Part shown: positions 20,914-32,985 of the stretch, piece by piece | Layout: every line of letters starts with the position of its first letter | Position numbering within the stretch: position 1 is the stretch's first letter | Source of the DNA: Diplonema papillatum | Taxonomy: Eukaryota > Euglenozoa > Diplonemea > Diplonemida > Diplonemidae | DNA: 64,000 nucleotides | Direction: 5' to 3' | NCBI GenBank assembly: GCA_030068145.1 | Contig: JAPJBO010000074.1 | Location: forward strand, 391,633-455,632 | Translations under genes and position numbers: made by a program | The notes under the pieces: generated by a model | What the model was told of the DNA's origin: nothing | Database searches by the model: none | Seen by the model: only the letters and a program-made list of their open reading frames with translations

Positions 20914-22077
20914 TTCGTACTTGGTCGTTTTCTTTGCTTTTTTTGGCACCCGACTCCCAACTGTTGTGCACGTTGGTGTTCTTTCACCATCACCAGGTCT
21001 CTGTTCGCTAAAAAAAACCGGGTTCGGTTCCGTACCGCTGCGGTTTGCGTAGTTAACATCGCTACCTCTCCTGCATCTGGATTCTGTCTGACCTAGTCTG
21101 ACCCGACTTCAACCCAAAACCAAAGCTCCAGTCCATTTTCGCACCGGCATGTTGAGTGCTTGTTCGAGTTCCACGGGAAGTCGAACAAGTCGATGTCTTG
21201 CTCCAGCACGACGTTGGACAGCCCCCTATCAACAACGGCAGGCTGCGTTCGACGTAATAGCCGCGGTGAGCAGATAGGTCTACGCAAGGCATGCAGTCCT
21301 GTGTGGCGCGGGCCTGGTCTGCAGCACGTATCTATCCTGTGTTGGACCGGACACTATCGGGCAAAAATAGCCGTTTCCAGCTGCCAACTGTTGATGTCCG
21401 GTCGTTTTTTTTAACGCAAGTCCTGCCCGCAGCTGGGGCTTCCACACAAAAACAAAAACGGAACAAATACTTCCCTGGTGGTCTGGTAACTAATCTGAGT
21501 ATGACGCTTTGAACCGTTTGATGGCCTTCGAAAAGGATTATACCTCGTGATACTGGTGCACGCTCAAACTTGTGACGGCAGCTTCAAAAATTGGGGGGGA
21601 AGGTCCTTGTGTGCAGCTGGAGTACCTTTGCCTCACGCGGCTACAACCGAAGTGGCTTGACCAGGTAGCTGGATTGAACTGGGAAGGCTGGGCTCGGGAT
21701 GACTGGGCGCTTTTCAAACTAAAAAGACGCGGCAGGGCTTCGCAAAATGGAGGAGATACGAAGGCAGGTCCAGTGTGAGCACCACAAAACGAAACCCAAC
21801 CTCCCCTGCTTCGATTCACGTGCCCCCTAATTTACAAGGCCCCCCACGCGTGTTTGAGTGAGTAAAAAAAGGGAAGTAGGACCATGAAGGATCGTCGATG
21901 AATACGAAAGGAGCGATGGCAAGAGAAAAGGGGGTTCTTCGGGGGATGAAGAAGTGAGAGAGGACTTCTACACAAAGCACAAACAGAAGGAATCGAAGGG
22001 ATGTTTTCGTTCATTTGTGAGGCTTCCGTGTCAATGAAAGGAATCAATGTGGACACGTCTTTCGCTTTTCGTTCAAA
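20914..22077. other. intergenic, no supported gene
   Basis: The first 200 bases are the possible 5' extension of the PDZ gene. No recognisable gene beyond it on either strand. Confidence 0.35.
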
Positions 22078-22125
22078 GTGAACGTTCGCTTGGAACTCCG
22101 GGGTTAGCGTCGCGAGTAATTTCGG
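22078..22125 (+). repeat. dispersed repeat family 1, short fragment
   Basis: GAACGTTCGCTTGGAACTCC followed by GGGGTTAGCGTC; only the head of the family is retained. Confidence 0.55.
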
Positions 22126-22493
22126 CAAGTGGGACTCTTCTTGTTCACGACGAGTATGAGTACAAGGGCGGTCGCTTGCATAGTTGGCTTTTTGCAGCGT
22201 GGTCATCAAACCGACTCTTCGCCAGATCAAAAAACAGTGATTGTGGCCAGCTGAAAGATCTCAACCGACTTCTTGGGGCGGGAGGTTCCTGAGGCGGGTT
22301 CCGGTGTATTCAGTGGTTCGCCCCTCAACAACAGCACCCCGAAAAATCTTGTCAAGAACCGTGCATGGACACGCACTCGCAGTTGCTTGTGCAGATGTTC
22401 TAGCGTTATTTGTGGATTAGAAGGTTCTATTATTTGTATTAGGCCATTTGCAAATCCCACGATGCTGATCAATCAAGTGCTGAGACCAGACCT

Positions 22494-22632
22494 TTTTGGA
22501 GTTAAAGTTCGCTTGAGATTCCGGGACTTGAGGGGGGAGGGTATCCGGGTGACCTTGGTGTACACTTTCATTATGAGTAATGGCTAGCCATGTCCGGGAC
22601 TGTTTGTGACCGACAGTAAGTACATTCTGTCA
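22494..22632 (+). repeat. dispersed repeat family 1, copy I
   Basis: TTTTTGGAGTTAAAGTTCGC head, CCGGGACTTGAGG and ATCCGGGTGACC blocks, TGGCTAGCCATGTCCGGGA middle shared with copy G, and TTTGTGACCGACAGTAAG tail shared with copies B, C and E. Confidence 0.8.
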
Positions 22633-23740
22633 AGGGATGTAGTCTGTGAAAAAGGTCTCGGTCCCTCGGCTTTCAAGCTGAAAGAGATTCTCTCAAGAAG
22701 CTCTTCATTCCCGTGACGAACATGTAAAACAGACACCACCTGTGCACGTCGCGGCATTTCTAAGGTGATTGCAACTCTGGGGTTTGCAAGTAGCTGGGTG
22801 GCTTTCGCTGCAATGATTTCCCTCAGGTGACACCACGAGCAACGTTCTTGTGCATGGTGGGCGGGCTTTATTTCATGCTGTGCGAGCATATTCACGGTGC
22901 GTTCACGTGGGGTTTCGGCCAGTTTCCACGGATCTGTACCTGGCTCTTATTGCGTGGGTGGTTGGTCCGGTTTTGAGGTGTGAGAGTGCCTACCTTGGTC
23001 CCCCACGAGTAGGAAGCCGACAGGTATCCCGTAAATGGCACACATGCCGGACTCCAGGGTTCTCAAAGCGGGTCACAGGCCCCCACGCGGGTTTGCGGGT
23101 GGGGTTCTTCCTGCTGTCGCTGTCTATGCTCCGACAACACCGCCCGTGCCCCTTCCGGTGACGGTTGCCACCCGTCGTCGTATACAAGGTGCAAACGATG
23201 CTTAACGCGCACCTTACTGCGTGGCCATCGCTTTTCTGGCGGGGTTCAACATTGCCCGGCGTACATGTGCCCTTCTCACCTCCTGGTGCTGATCGCACTC
23301 CCTCTTTGTCTTACGCCGCCGAAAACCCCGGTCTTGTAGCCTGTGGCGCGGTGCTCCCGCCGTCCTGACCGATCGTATCTGGATAGCCATTATTGGAAGC
23401 GGATGTGCTTTCCCGATCGTCTTCAGCACGTTGGCCAACGGCCTCGCATAACGGAGCTGCAGACCTCAAAGTCATCACAACCGGATGCGCGTGGTTGCGT
23501 CTGCTCCACGCGGTCGCAACTCTTATGCTTCTTTCCTCCCTCTTTTCGGAGCCTCCTTGTCCATGGTTTCCCACTGGATTGCGGGGTCCGCCGTTCGGAA
23601 CACATTTCCGGTCGGACCTTCAGCCAGTATACTAGTGGCATACCAGCCGTTTCTTTTGAAAAGAAACGGCGTTTCCATCCACCGCCAAAAAGAAGGAAAC
23701 GGAAACGGAAACGTTTCCAACGTTTCCATCCTACATAGCC
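22633..23740. other. intergenic, no supported gene
   Basis: No gene is supported. CTCTTATTGCGTGGGTGG at about 22946 recurs near 27420. At 23640-23735 a purine-rich stretch with GGAAACGGAAACGGAAACG and an AAACGGCG repeat forms a local low-complexity block. Confidence 0.35.
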
Positions 23741-25078
23741 CTAGGGGGGGGGGGGGCAGCGCTCTTGTTAAGGATCAGCCACTTTGGCCGGATGGCCGGA
23801 TAAACCAGACCCCCCCCCCCCAGGGGTACCTGTAATCCGGGGCCCGGGCCCTGGAAAATTTTCCAGGGTTTTTGGCCCTGAACGATTACCAAAGGAAAAA
23901 CTCTTTGGTACGAGATGCAATTCGTTTACAATTCCATTCCAGGGCCCCAGACTGTCCTTGAGCTCAACGGACTCAAAAGCGTTCAAAAACGTCCTCGGAA
24001 TGTATTTTTTGACACAGCCACGAAACCTGAAGGAGGTTTTCAGGTTCTGGCAGGTCTAGCTGGCTGCATAAAGGGTACCACGGCTCACCCAAGGTCACAG
24101 GTGGCAAGGTGGGCGTTGAAAAAAAAAATTTTTTTTTTGGGCCGGAATCTCTAAAAACCCGCATTTCGGAAAGTTTTGTCCCACATTTTTCCCAGGGCAT
24201 TTTGACCATTTCACCTTAGAGCCTCCGCCCGCTCAGCCCATATGGTAAATGCACGACTGTGAGCTTTTTTTATCAAATTTTATCAAGTTTATTTCTTGAT
24301 TTTTCTCGTCTTGCTCTCCGCTTGTTGTGGAAGCTGCAATATTGAAGATTCCATCCTTGGATGGCGTGATTACCGTGGGCCTGGACCCTATCTGGACCCT
24401 AGCGCTAACCCGGGGCCCGGGGCCCGGGGCCCGGGCCCTGGAGGCCCTGGATTTACAGGTACCCTTGCCCCCCCCCCCAGTGCTGATGCTAAGGCCCCTA
24501 AACTCGGCATCGTTGTCAGCCGGACGGCAACGAGGGGTGGGTGGGTACCCCCCCCCCCTAAACACCCCCCCCCTCCTGCAGGGCCTGTGTGCAGCAGGGT
24601 GGTGACCGCTCTAAGGTGGTTTCCTCAGCAGCGACCAAGAAAAAAAAATTTTTTTTGGCCCAAATCCTCCCAAAAAAGCACTCGAAAAAAAAAAATTTTG
24701 ACCCACTTTTTCCACCATTTCACCTTAGAGAATTTAGCTAAGGTGGGTCCCACAGTAGGTCCACAGTGGGTTGCACCAGGAGGGGGGGGGGGGGGGGAGG
24801 GGGGGGGGGGGGGGTACCCACCCCCACCCAGGGTTAGCAACTTCGTTTTGGGTCTCAGGCTTAGTATCAGCACTGCCCCCCCCCCCCCTACAGTGCAGTT
24901 GCCTTGGAGGCTGGGTGGTCACATTCTCGTAGGTGAAATGGTCAAAATTCCCTGCCAAAAGTGGGCCCACAAAAATTTTCCAAAGTGTGGTATTTGGGGT
25001 ATTTGGGGCAAAAAAAAAAAAAAAAAAAATTCTGACCGCCCACCGTGGTGACCGCCTTAGAGAGTGACAGTAGCGTCT
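23741..25078. repeat. G/C-homopolymer and foldback-rich low-complexity block
   Basis: G runs at 23742-23757 and 24781-24814, C runs at 23812-23822, 24470-24478 and 24879-24889. There is a perfect 20-base palindrome CCCTGGAAAATTTTCCAGGG at about 23851, and GGGGCCC repeats at 24411-24437. A module of about 90 bases (A-run/T-run, then TTTGACC.CATTTCACCTTAGAG) occurs directly at 24120-24225 and 24640-24735 and inverted at 24930-25060. No gene. Confidence 0.75.
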
Positions 25079-25079
25079 C

Positions 25080-27075
25080 CCCCCGGGGGGGGGGGGGGGG
25101 GGGGGGGGGGCGTGCAAGTAATTGCACGACGCACTTGTCATGCACAATCACTTGTTATATAACAAGTGACCTAACAAGTGAAAATGTATAACAAGTAATC
25201 ACTTGTTATATAACAAGTGATTGCTTGTTATAACAAGTGATTGGTTGCAATTTCATGAGGAACCTGGAGTTTGCACCTACCTACGAGAGAAAATCACGTG
25301 ATCTGCAAGACACAAGGCTCCACCTGGTCCAGACAAAAATATCGGGGAGTATCGGGGAGTTTCGGGGAAATTCGGGGTATTTCCTTTGTGGCAACCACTT
25401 TCCCTGCAGCCGGCCTTGGCGAAGGCGGGGAGGGGGCTACGATAGTATGGCCCTACCTTGCGCAGAGCGGTCCCGTGTTTGGCTATGCCCCGAAGACGAA
25501 GATAGAGGCTGAGAAGGAAGGGCAGACTCGGAGGTACAGGTTGATACGGTTTGACACAGGTAGCGACAGGATCCGCTGCGGCAAGGAGAGCAGGAACCGT
25601 TCCACCAGAGGTCGTGCGGGCACAGAGACGATGCTTGTGCTCGAGTCGCAGCTGGGGACGAACAGGCACGCCTTCATGATGAGGTCTGGGGGATGGACGT
25701 ATTTTCCACGTCTGGGGAGGCAAGGATCGGACGTGGGACGCCTGGTGGGACGCCTTCGAAGACGGCACCTCCGGCAAGAAGGGGCAGAAGAGGGTAAATT
25801 AAGTGGGCGGCGGAGACCCAGTGCATGGAGGTGGCGTGCCCAGGCCACCACCAAGGACAAGAGAGTGTACACGAGACATCACAAAGTGAAATGCGAAGAG
25901 TGCAAGCATCGGCAAGCGTCGGTAGCGCGCTGCTGCCGTGGCACACCACGCGGCAGGGGACGGCCTCGCCGTGAAGTATTGCGAGAAGCACAGGATGGCG
26001 CAGTGCGAGACGTGGTCTTGAGAATGGTACGCGGAACCCCAGATGACTTCCAGACCTCGACGAACTTCATTCTCATGGCCCGGGTGTGGAACCTTTTCCC
26101 CGTCCCGATGCACGACTTGAACGCCTTGACGACATCCTCCTGTAGGCGGCGGTCGCTCGGTGGCAGCTTGAATACCAAGCGCTTGCCCCCCAGCGTTGTA
26201 CTTGTGGACACCGAAGGGGAAGCTCGTCTTTACCCTTTAGATCTGCTTGAACCGAGCACGGCGATCGTCAGAGAGGCCGGGCACGGTGTCCAGTGAAAAC
26301 GGCTCGAATTGCCTCGGCGAATTGCCCTTCCGGCTCTCCCCAAGAAGAAGACCCCTCCGCTTTCACGATGCTCCCAGTCGCAAGCACGATGGAACTTCCG
26401 CACTGCGTTGCTCAGTTCCGCCCGCTCTCGGCCACGCAGTTTTTCAGCCCATCCCTCGAATTTGTGCGGCGGTGCTGTTCTGCTGCAGCTGACATCCGGA
26501 CTCTTGCAGTACTCTGACTGCACGCAGTCAATTTTAGGTGCAGTTCTGGTGTAATCTTGCGGATTTTGGTTACCCCTGGTGCCGAAAACCTGTGCATGCT
26601 ACCTCTACACTACCGTTACACTACCGTTACGCTACCGCTACGCTACCGTTACGCACCCGGGACCAGCTTGATTGAGAAGGCATAGGATGGTTTTCAACAC
26701 TATTCTGGTCACCGCCTTGGGCGAAAATGTCAAAAAACACGAAATCACGCTCGTTTGGCTGGGCCGTGGTACCCCGGCAGGGGTTTTTCACACGACAAGA
26801 AGCTTCGACCCACAGAAGAACCCCGAATGAGCGGTTCGGGTGTGCAAATGCCAAGCGTGCTTACAGCAACCGTTTGTTTGCCAAAAGCCTAGTGTCTTGC
26901 AGATCACGTGACTTTCTCTCGTAGGTACAGCCCAGGTTCCTTATGAAATTGCAACCAAACACTTGTTATAACAAGCAATCACTTGTTACATCACTTGTTA
27001 GAAATGTAACCAGTTATGTCCCAAAAAAAAACAGCTAACAAGTGCGTCGTGTGGGGAAACGTCCCCCCCCCCCGG
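25080..27075. mobile_element. 2-kb element with about 190-bp terminal inverted repeats
   Basis: The left end (about 25080-25325) and the right end (about 26885-27075) are inverted copies. Both run inward from a G/C homopolymer through ACGACGCACTTG, ATTGCTTGTTATAACAAGTG, TTGGTTGCAATTTCAT, AGGAACCTGG, CCTACGAGAGAAA and TCACGTGATCTGCAAGACAC. The ends contain nested palindromes such as ATCACTTGTTATATAACAAG. Interior open frames (341 codons plus, 110 codons minus at 25879-26211) show no transposase motif I recognise, so it is probably non-autonomous or decayed. Target duplication cannot be read because of the flanking homopolymers. Confidence 0.8.
26600..26655 (+). repeat. short tandem repeat, about 11-bp unit
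   Basis: About five copies of a CTACCGTTACG-like unit inside the 25-27 kb element. Confidence 0.7.
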
Positions 27076-29390
27076 GCGTGTGCGCGTGGTGTTCCTCCAC
27101 CAGGGTCACTGCCGAAGCAGCCGCATCACCCCTAACTGGCTTGGAGAGGCGTCACCCAACCTGTCATTTAGCTAAGTTCCTTATGACTGCCCCTTTCGGC
27201 GGTGACACACACGACGGGAGCACCTGAGTCGTTCGCCGGGTCACGATACTCTATAATCCGCTACCCAGCATCTTCAGTCGCGCTACGGATTCCCCCCGTT
27301 GATCAGGCGGTGGCGTGGTGTCTCCCGTCGCGTCTCGCCTTGCTCGCTTATGGGGAGGTGAGGCCACTCACCTGTCGTGACCCAGCAGGGGCGACGCCAA
27401 ATCACGATGTTGCCCCAGCTCTTATTGCGTGGGTGGAATCGTCCTTCCGACAGAGTGCTCTCGTTTCACTAATCAGTACAGTTGTGTCGCTTGCTCTGGC
27501 GAGGCTGGAACCCGGCTTTGTAGCTATGCGTGTGGGTGGTACTGACGAGACACGTGACTTCGCTATTTCTACGGTGGTGGAGTAACGAAGTTATTGTTGC
27601 ATAACTGTTAATGATGTCTCTCGTCTACACACATTCATTCACGGCTTTGCCGGGCCCGCACTGCCGTTCGGGAGCAGCAGCTTCGTTCTATCCAAGGCGA
27701 TTAATCCATTTTCCGGATCTAACAAGTGGATTTGACCATAGACCCCTCATCAAATCCCATTCCAGTAAATCAGGATCGGACTGTGCTGCATCTCATGGAT
27801 TTGGACCAAGCTTGAGCCGCGGCTATGTTATCACAACCCGTCTACCCTGCCTGCAATGCGCTGTCTCCGCAGCTTGTGTCCTCAACGCCAAATTGTTCGC
27901 TTGATGCTTGTGCTTGGCCACGGCCCGCAGTACCGACCACGGGAAGAAATGTTCCCGTGTGAAGTAGGCTTTTTCTCCAGGGCACTCGAGGAAGATCCAG
28001 AGATGAAGAGAAAAAATGCGAACGTGTTTGTGAAAGAGAAGAAGATCGTCGTGGGCCCTCTGTCACTCTTATGGCGACTAACAGAAAAGGCGGTTTGTTT
28101 AGTAAGAGGCTTTGTTTCCTGTTATTTGGGGGTTTCGTGATTTTTCTTTTCCCATTTCCTTTTTTTCGGTGTTTCCTAGGAGAAACAAAACAGTCTAGAA
28201 ACCGAGGTTTTGAATGGTGTCGTAGTAGGTGACGGTCTCGGTATAACCCTTCTCGTGCACATCTAGTTTGCAGTATTACTCTGTAACTACGTCGTCTTTA
28301 ATACGAGAGGGCGACAAAAGATGGTGCTTCATGTTTTTGGTGTTTTTTTTATGATGGCATATTCTAAGGACTGTAGCTTGCGTTGCCGGATTGGCGATGA
28401 AACTCGGTCGAAACTCGGTCAGGCAGGCACAATAACCAACATACTTTGCGTGCACTCACTTGGTCCCAGCCCGTATCCAACCCCTTCAATCCATGCCCCT
28501 ATCTACCTCTCTCTTCCCTTCTCCCACCCATGTCTGCAAGCCGGTGTCACGGTGTCGCTCATCCCACTGTGGTCTGAAGTCGCGAAGTCGGCCCCCATTT
28601 GAAATTTGCCACCATAAGCCGCGCGGAAAGAAACTTGTATACTTCGTGGACTGTATTGCCGACCACCTCCCCGTATTCGGACACTGTCTTTGAAGGCAGT
28701 AGGGGGCTGCGGGGGTAGGGGTAGTGTTGTACCACTGACGCGCACGAAAATACCTATATGTTTTCATTGAGCTTTGGAAGCCCCGATTGGTGACCTCGGA
28801 AGGAGACAATTTCATTCCACACCCTCCCTGGACGCCCGCCAGCCATCTGTGCAGCGGACGCAACGTCTCCTAAACCCCCGGACACATTTCCTCATTCGTG
28901 TACGGCGTGGCGGGCAAATGTGCGCTGTGGAAGGCCTGTGTCGGGTTGCAGCTCAGGTGCCACTTTTGACAGGGACTCCGTGGTTGTCAGCTGAAGCTGG
29001 ACAGTTTTGCGTTGGGCAGAACAGTCTTGCGAAAGTTTGCACTCCATTTCCGGAGGGATTCATGGTGGACAGTGCGGCTGATGCATTTGAAGGGGGTAGA
29101 AGACGGCTTCATTGCTAAGAATTCCCTCTATTTGCTGATCTTGGTCCACGTAGCGATGTCCAAAAGGTTTCACGACTTTGCAGGAGGGCTCGAAGGAGGT
29201 CGTTGTGCAGCTTGTGTCGTGCCTGTGCCTCCAACAGAAGCTTGTCCCTCCCTCTCCCACACCACCTACCCTCACCTACACCCCAACCTCTGCACCACCC
29301 ACGTCCAGCCTACGACCAACATAGCTAGCCTGGTCAACCTTTTCTAGCGTTTATAATATAACCTTTTCTTTCCAGATCTATACTTAAGGC
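27076..29390. other. intergenic desert, no supported gene
   Basis: Open frames on both strands are short or lack ATG starts, and none shows a recognisable domain. Trinucleotide and pyrimidine-rich runs occur near 28140-28170. Confidence 0.35.
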
Positions 29391-29587
29391 AGACTATTTT
29401 TATTTTTTGATCCGCGTCCCCCGACCCCTGAAAAATTTCCGCGCGCGCATTTTATTCTTCGCTTTTTCTCACGAACGGGGGGGTCGGTCCTGCTTTTGGC
29501 TTTGTAGGTTCTCCCGACTCCCCAATTCGTGGTCAGCACAAACTCAAGAGGTCTAGTCAACTATTCCCTGCAGTATTGGCATACTTT
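29391..29587 (+). repeat. GCAGACTATTTTT terminus plus dispersed repeat family 3
   Basis: GCAGACTATTTTTATTTTTT followed by GATCCGCGTCC at 29391 is present inverted at about 33625-33660, suggesting terminal inverted repeats of an element or of two related ones. From 29465 a family-3 copy follows: GGGGGGTCGGTCCTGC, TTTTGGCTTTGTAGG, TTCTCCCGACTCC, CAAACTCAAG, CTATTCCCTGCAGTA. Confidence 0.65.
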
Positions 29588-30341
29588 CAGTGCAGTCACC
29601 GGCCGGTCGAATAGACAAGAAAAAAATTATTGCTCTCGGATTGACATTCGACCGGTCAAGGCGGTCGAATGTGGACACCGGTCGAATTCGACCGGCACCC
29701 GTGTCGATTCGACCGGGCAAAAAAAAAAAGAAAAATAGAAAAATCGGCCATGGGTAGTGCCTCACAGTAGTAGAAAATGGTGGGAAACGGAAAGCTTTGA
29801 CAAAAGCCAAGGTCACGGGGGCAAGGGCAAGCTTTTGGATTCCCAACTCCATCCCAGATTGCAGTATGTTCGGCTGCAGCCAGAATACAGAGACTACTGG
29901 GGTCTACAACAAGGTGGAGAAGCCACCAGCTCCCAGATTGCAGTATGTTCGGCTGCAGCCAGAATACAGAGACTACTGGGGTCTACAACAAGGTGGTGAA
30001 GCAGCAGCACACCCACGAAGGCACATGCCAAGGTCACAGCAGTCATGAAGAGAACAGTGTTCCATTGCCTCAGGCATCTGAAGACTCCACTGCAACCCCG
30101 AAACTCGTCGCTCTGGGCCCATCTTTTGTATTGTGACAGTGAACCTGGGTTGTCGGCCTGTTCATGGCACTAATGATTCACAAGCGAAGCTACTGGAAAA
30201 GTCGTATTAAGCCGTCCTACTACTGAAGCACGACAGTGTACTAACTTTGTGAGACTGCCCGTTTCAGCTAAAACCCAGAGTTTCAAGGGAACTTTTACTC
30301 TAAAACACCACATGTTGTTTTCCCACGCGTAGCGTGGGAAT
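29588..30341 (+). mobile_element. copy of the hAT-like repeat at 41.6-42.4 kb, right end missing
   Basis: Begins CAGTGCAGTCACCGGCCGG, the same left end as 41568. Both copies share a hairpin of inverted TTCGACC blocks, a GGCCATGGGTAGTGCC segment (C to T in the other copy), the AGCCAGAATACAGAGACTAC segment (here duplicated in tandem at 29861-29985) and the ending CCACATGTTGTTTTCCCACG. The family right terminus (TGACTGCACTG) is not found here, so the copy is truncated. Confidence 0.8.
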
Positions 30342-30362
30342 AGCTATTTTTTGCCCGAGAGA

Positions 30363-30470
30363 AAAGTTGGTTTCTTGCACGAGAGTTTTCCGGATTGCCA
30401 CGAGGGCCCCCCGGGGTGGGGGGGGCCCGAGTGGCAATCCGGAAAACTCGAGTGCAAGAAAACAACTTCT
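30363..30470. repeat. long near-perfect hairpin
   Basis: Two arms of about 48 bases, TTTCTTGCACGAGAGTTTTC...GGATTGCCACGAGGGCCCCC and its reverse complement, face each other across a short GGGGTGG loop; only a few positions mismatch (for example CGAGAG versus CTCGAG). No coding content. Confidence 0.85.
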
Positions 30471-30759
30471 CGAGGCAAGAAGATGGCTTTTCCACCTGCC
30501 AGACGACTTTGACACACTGCGAGAGGCTACTTTTAGGGACAAGAACGATGCGACAGATGCCGTATTTGCGTACGCCTGATCTGTGATGAAAGAAGAAACA
30601 AGGGTTTGGAGTGCACACTGATCTTCTCGAAGAAGAGCACGAGTCAGTGTTAAATGAACGCTGCACCTGGATGCGTCTTGAGTGCTGAAGTTCAGTACGG
30701 CACCGCTGCCTACTGTAATGTTGTGCACGACCGTGGGCACGGCTTGTGGCACAGGACTG

Positions 30760-31345
30760 GGCACGAGAAATTTCCACCGATGGATTCCGTTAGAAAACAT
30801 TTCCACCAACAATTTCTGTTAGAAAAGTTTTCCGCCAAGCTTCCCGTGAAAGAAATTTCCGCCGCTGGTTTCTGCCATGAGAAAATTTCCATCAGTTTTC
30901 TGTCGTGAGAAAGTTTCCACCAACAGTATTCCACAAAGAAATTTCCGCCAGTAGTTTCCACGAGAACATTTCCACCAGGTTTCCGCCATGAGAGAAATTT
31001 CCGCCAGTAGCTTTCGCCGAGAAAACTTCCACCAGTTTTCTGTCACGAGAGAAATTTCCACCAACAGTTTCCCACGAAAGAAATTTCCGACAGTAGTTTC
31101 CACGAGAATATTTCCATCAGGTTTCCGCCACGAGAAAATTTCCATCACTTTTCTGTCGTGAGAGAAAATTTCCACCACAACAGTATTCCACAAAAGAAAT
31201 TTCCGCCAGTAGTTTCCACGAGAAAATTTCCATCAGTTTTCTGTCGTGAGAAAATTTTCCACCACCAGTTTCCCTTCCCACGAAAGAAATTTCCGCCGGT
31301 AGTTTCCACGAGAAAATTTCCAGCCTACACAGTGACAAAACAGAA
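30760..31345. repeat. degenerate minisatellite (GAAATTTCCRCC units)
   Basis: About 20 imperfect units of 25-35 bases built from AGAAATTTCCGCCAGTAG, TTTCCACGAGAAAATTTCC and AGTTTTCTGTCGTGAG. Minus-strand open frames through it only mirror the repeat. Confidence 0.85.
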
Positions 31346-31394
31346 ATCTGGAAAAAAAAATTTCCCAGTAATTTTCTGACTTTTTTTTGCCTGC

Positions 31395-31510
31395 CCGCCG
31401 ACTTTTCTACACTGCTTGTAGGCTACTTTTCTTCACTGTGGGCGGACTTTTCTTCACTGTGGGCGGACTTTTCTTCACTGTGGGCGACTTTTCTTCACTG
31501 TAGACACTTT
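31395..31510 (+). repeat. 24-bp tandem repeat
   Basis: Four to five copies of ACTTTTCTTCACTGTGGGCG with small length differences. Confidence 0.8.
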
Positions 31511-31855
31511 TGGTTTTCCGTCACAAATCCGACACAATTCCGGTACTTCCAACACGATCTCAGGGGTGAGGATGCCAAAGACAAAGAAAGATGTTGCGAA
31601 ACTCGTCGCCGAAGCTCGGGAAAACGAGTTGCTGGGCACGGCGAGCCAGGCAAAGTACGAACAGCGCTACACTGCTACCTTGCGCCGGATCTGGGCAAAG
31701 GCAGAAACCTGATGGAAAAAATCTTCTCATAGCAGAAACCACCGGCGGAAATTTCTTTCACGGAAAACTGTTTTGCGATCTTCGTACTTAGCTGGCTGGC
31801 CAGAAAGGCGCCAAAATTTTCCGCGCGCTAGGACGCGCAGGGCATTAGCTTCCCA

Positions 31856-32985
<1,130 letters not shown>

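Noticed and set aside
25271-26296. 341-codon frame inside the 25-27 kb element as a transposase
   Set aside because: It starts inside the inverted repeat and has no DDE/D or zinc motif I recognise; its Arg/Gly-rich composition looks like an antisense frame.
30819-31338. Minus-strand proteins rich in EIFSW/GGNF repeats
   Set aside because: Reading through a degenerate minisatellite; there is no independent evidence of coding.
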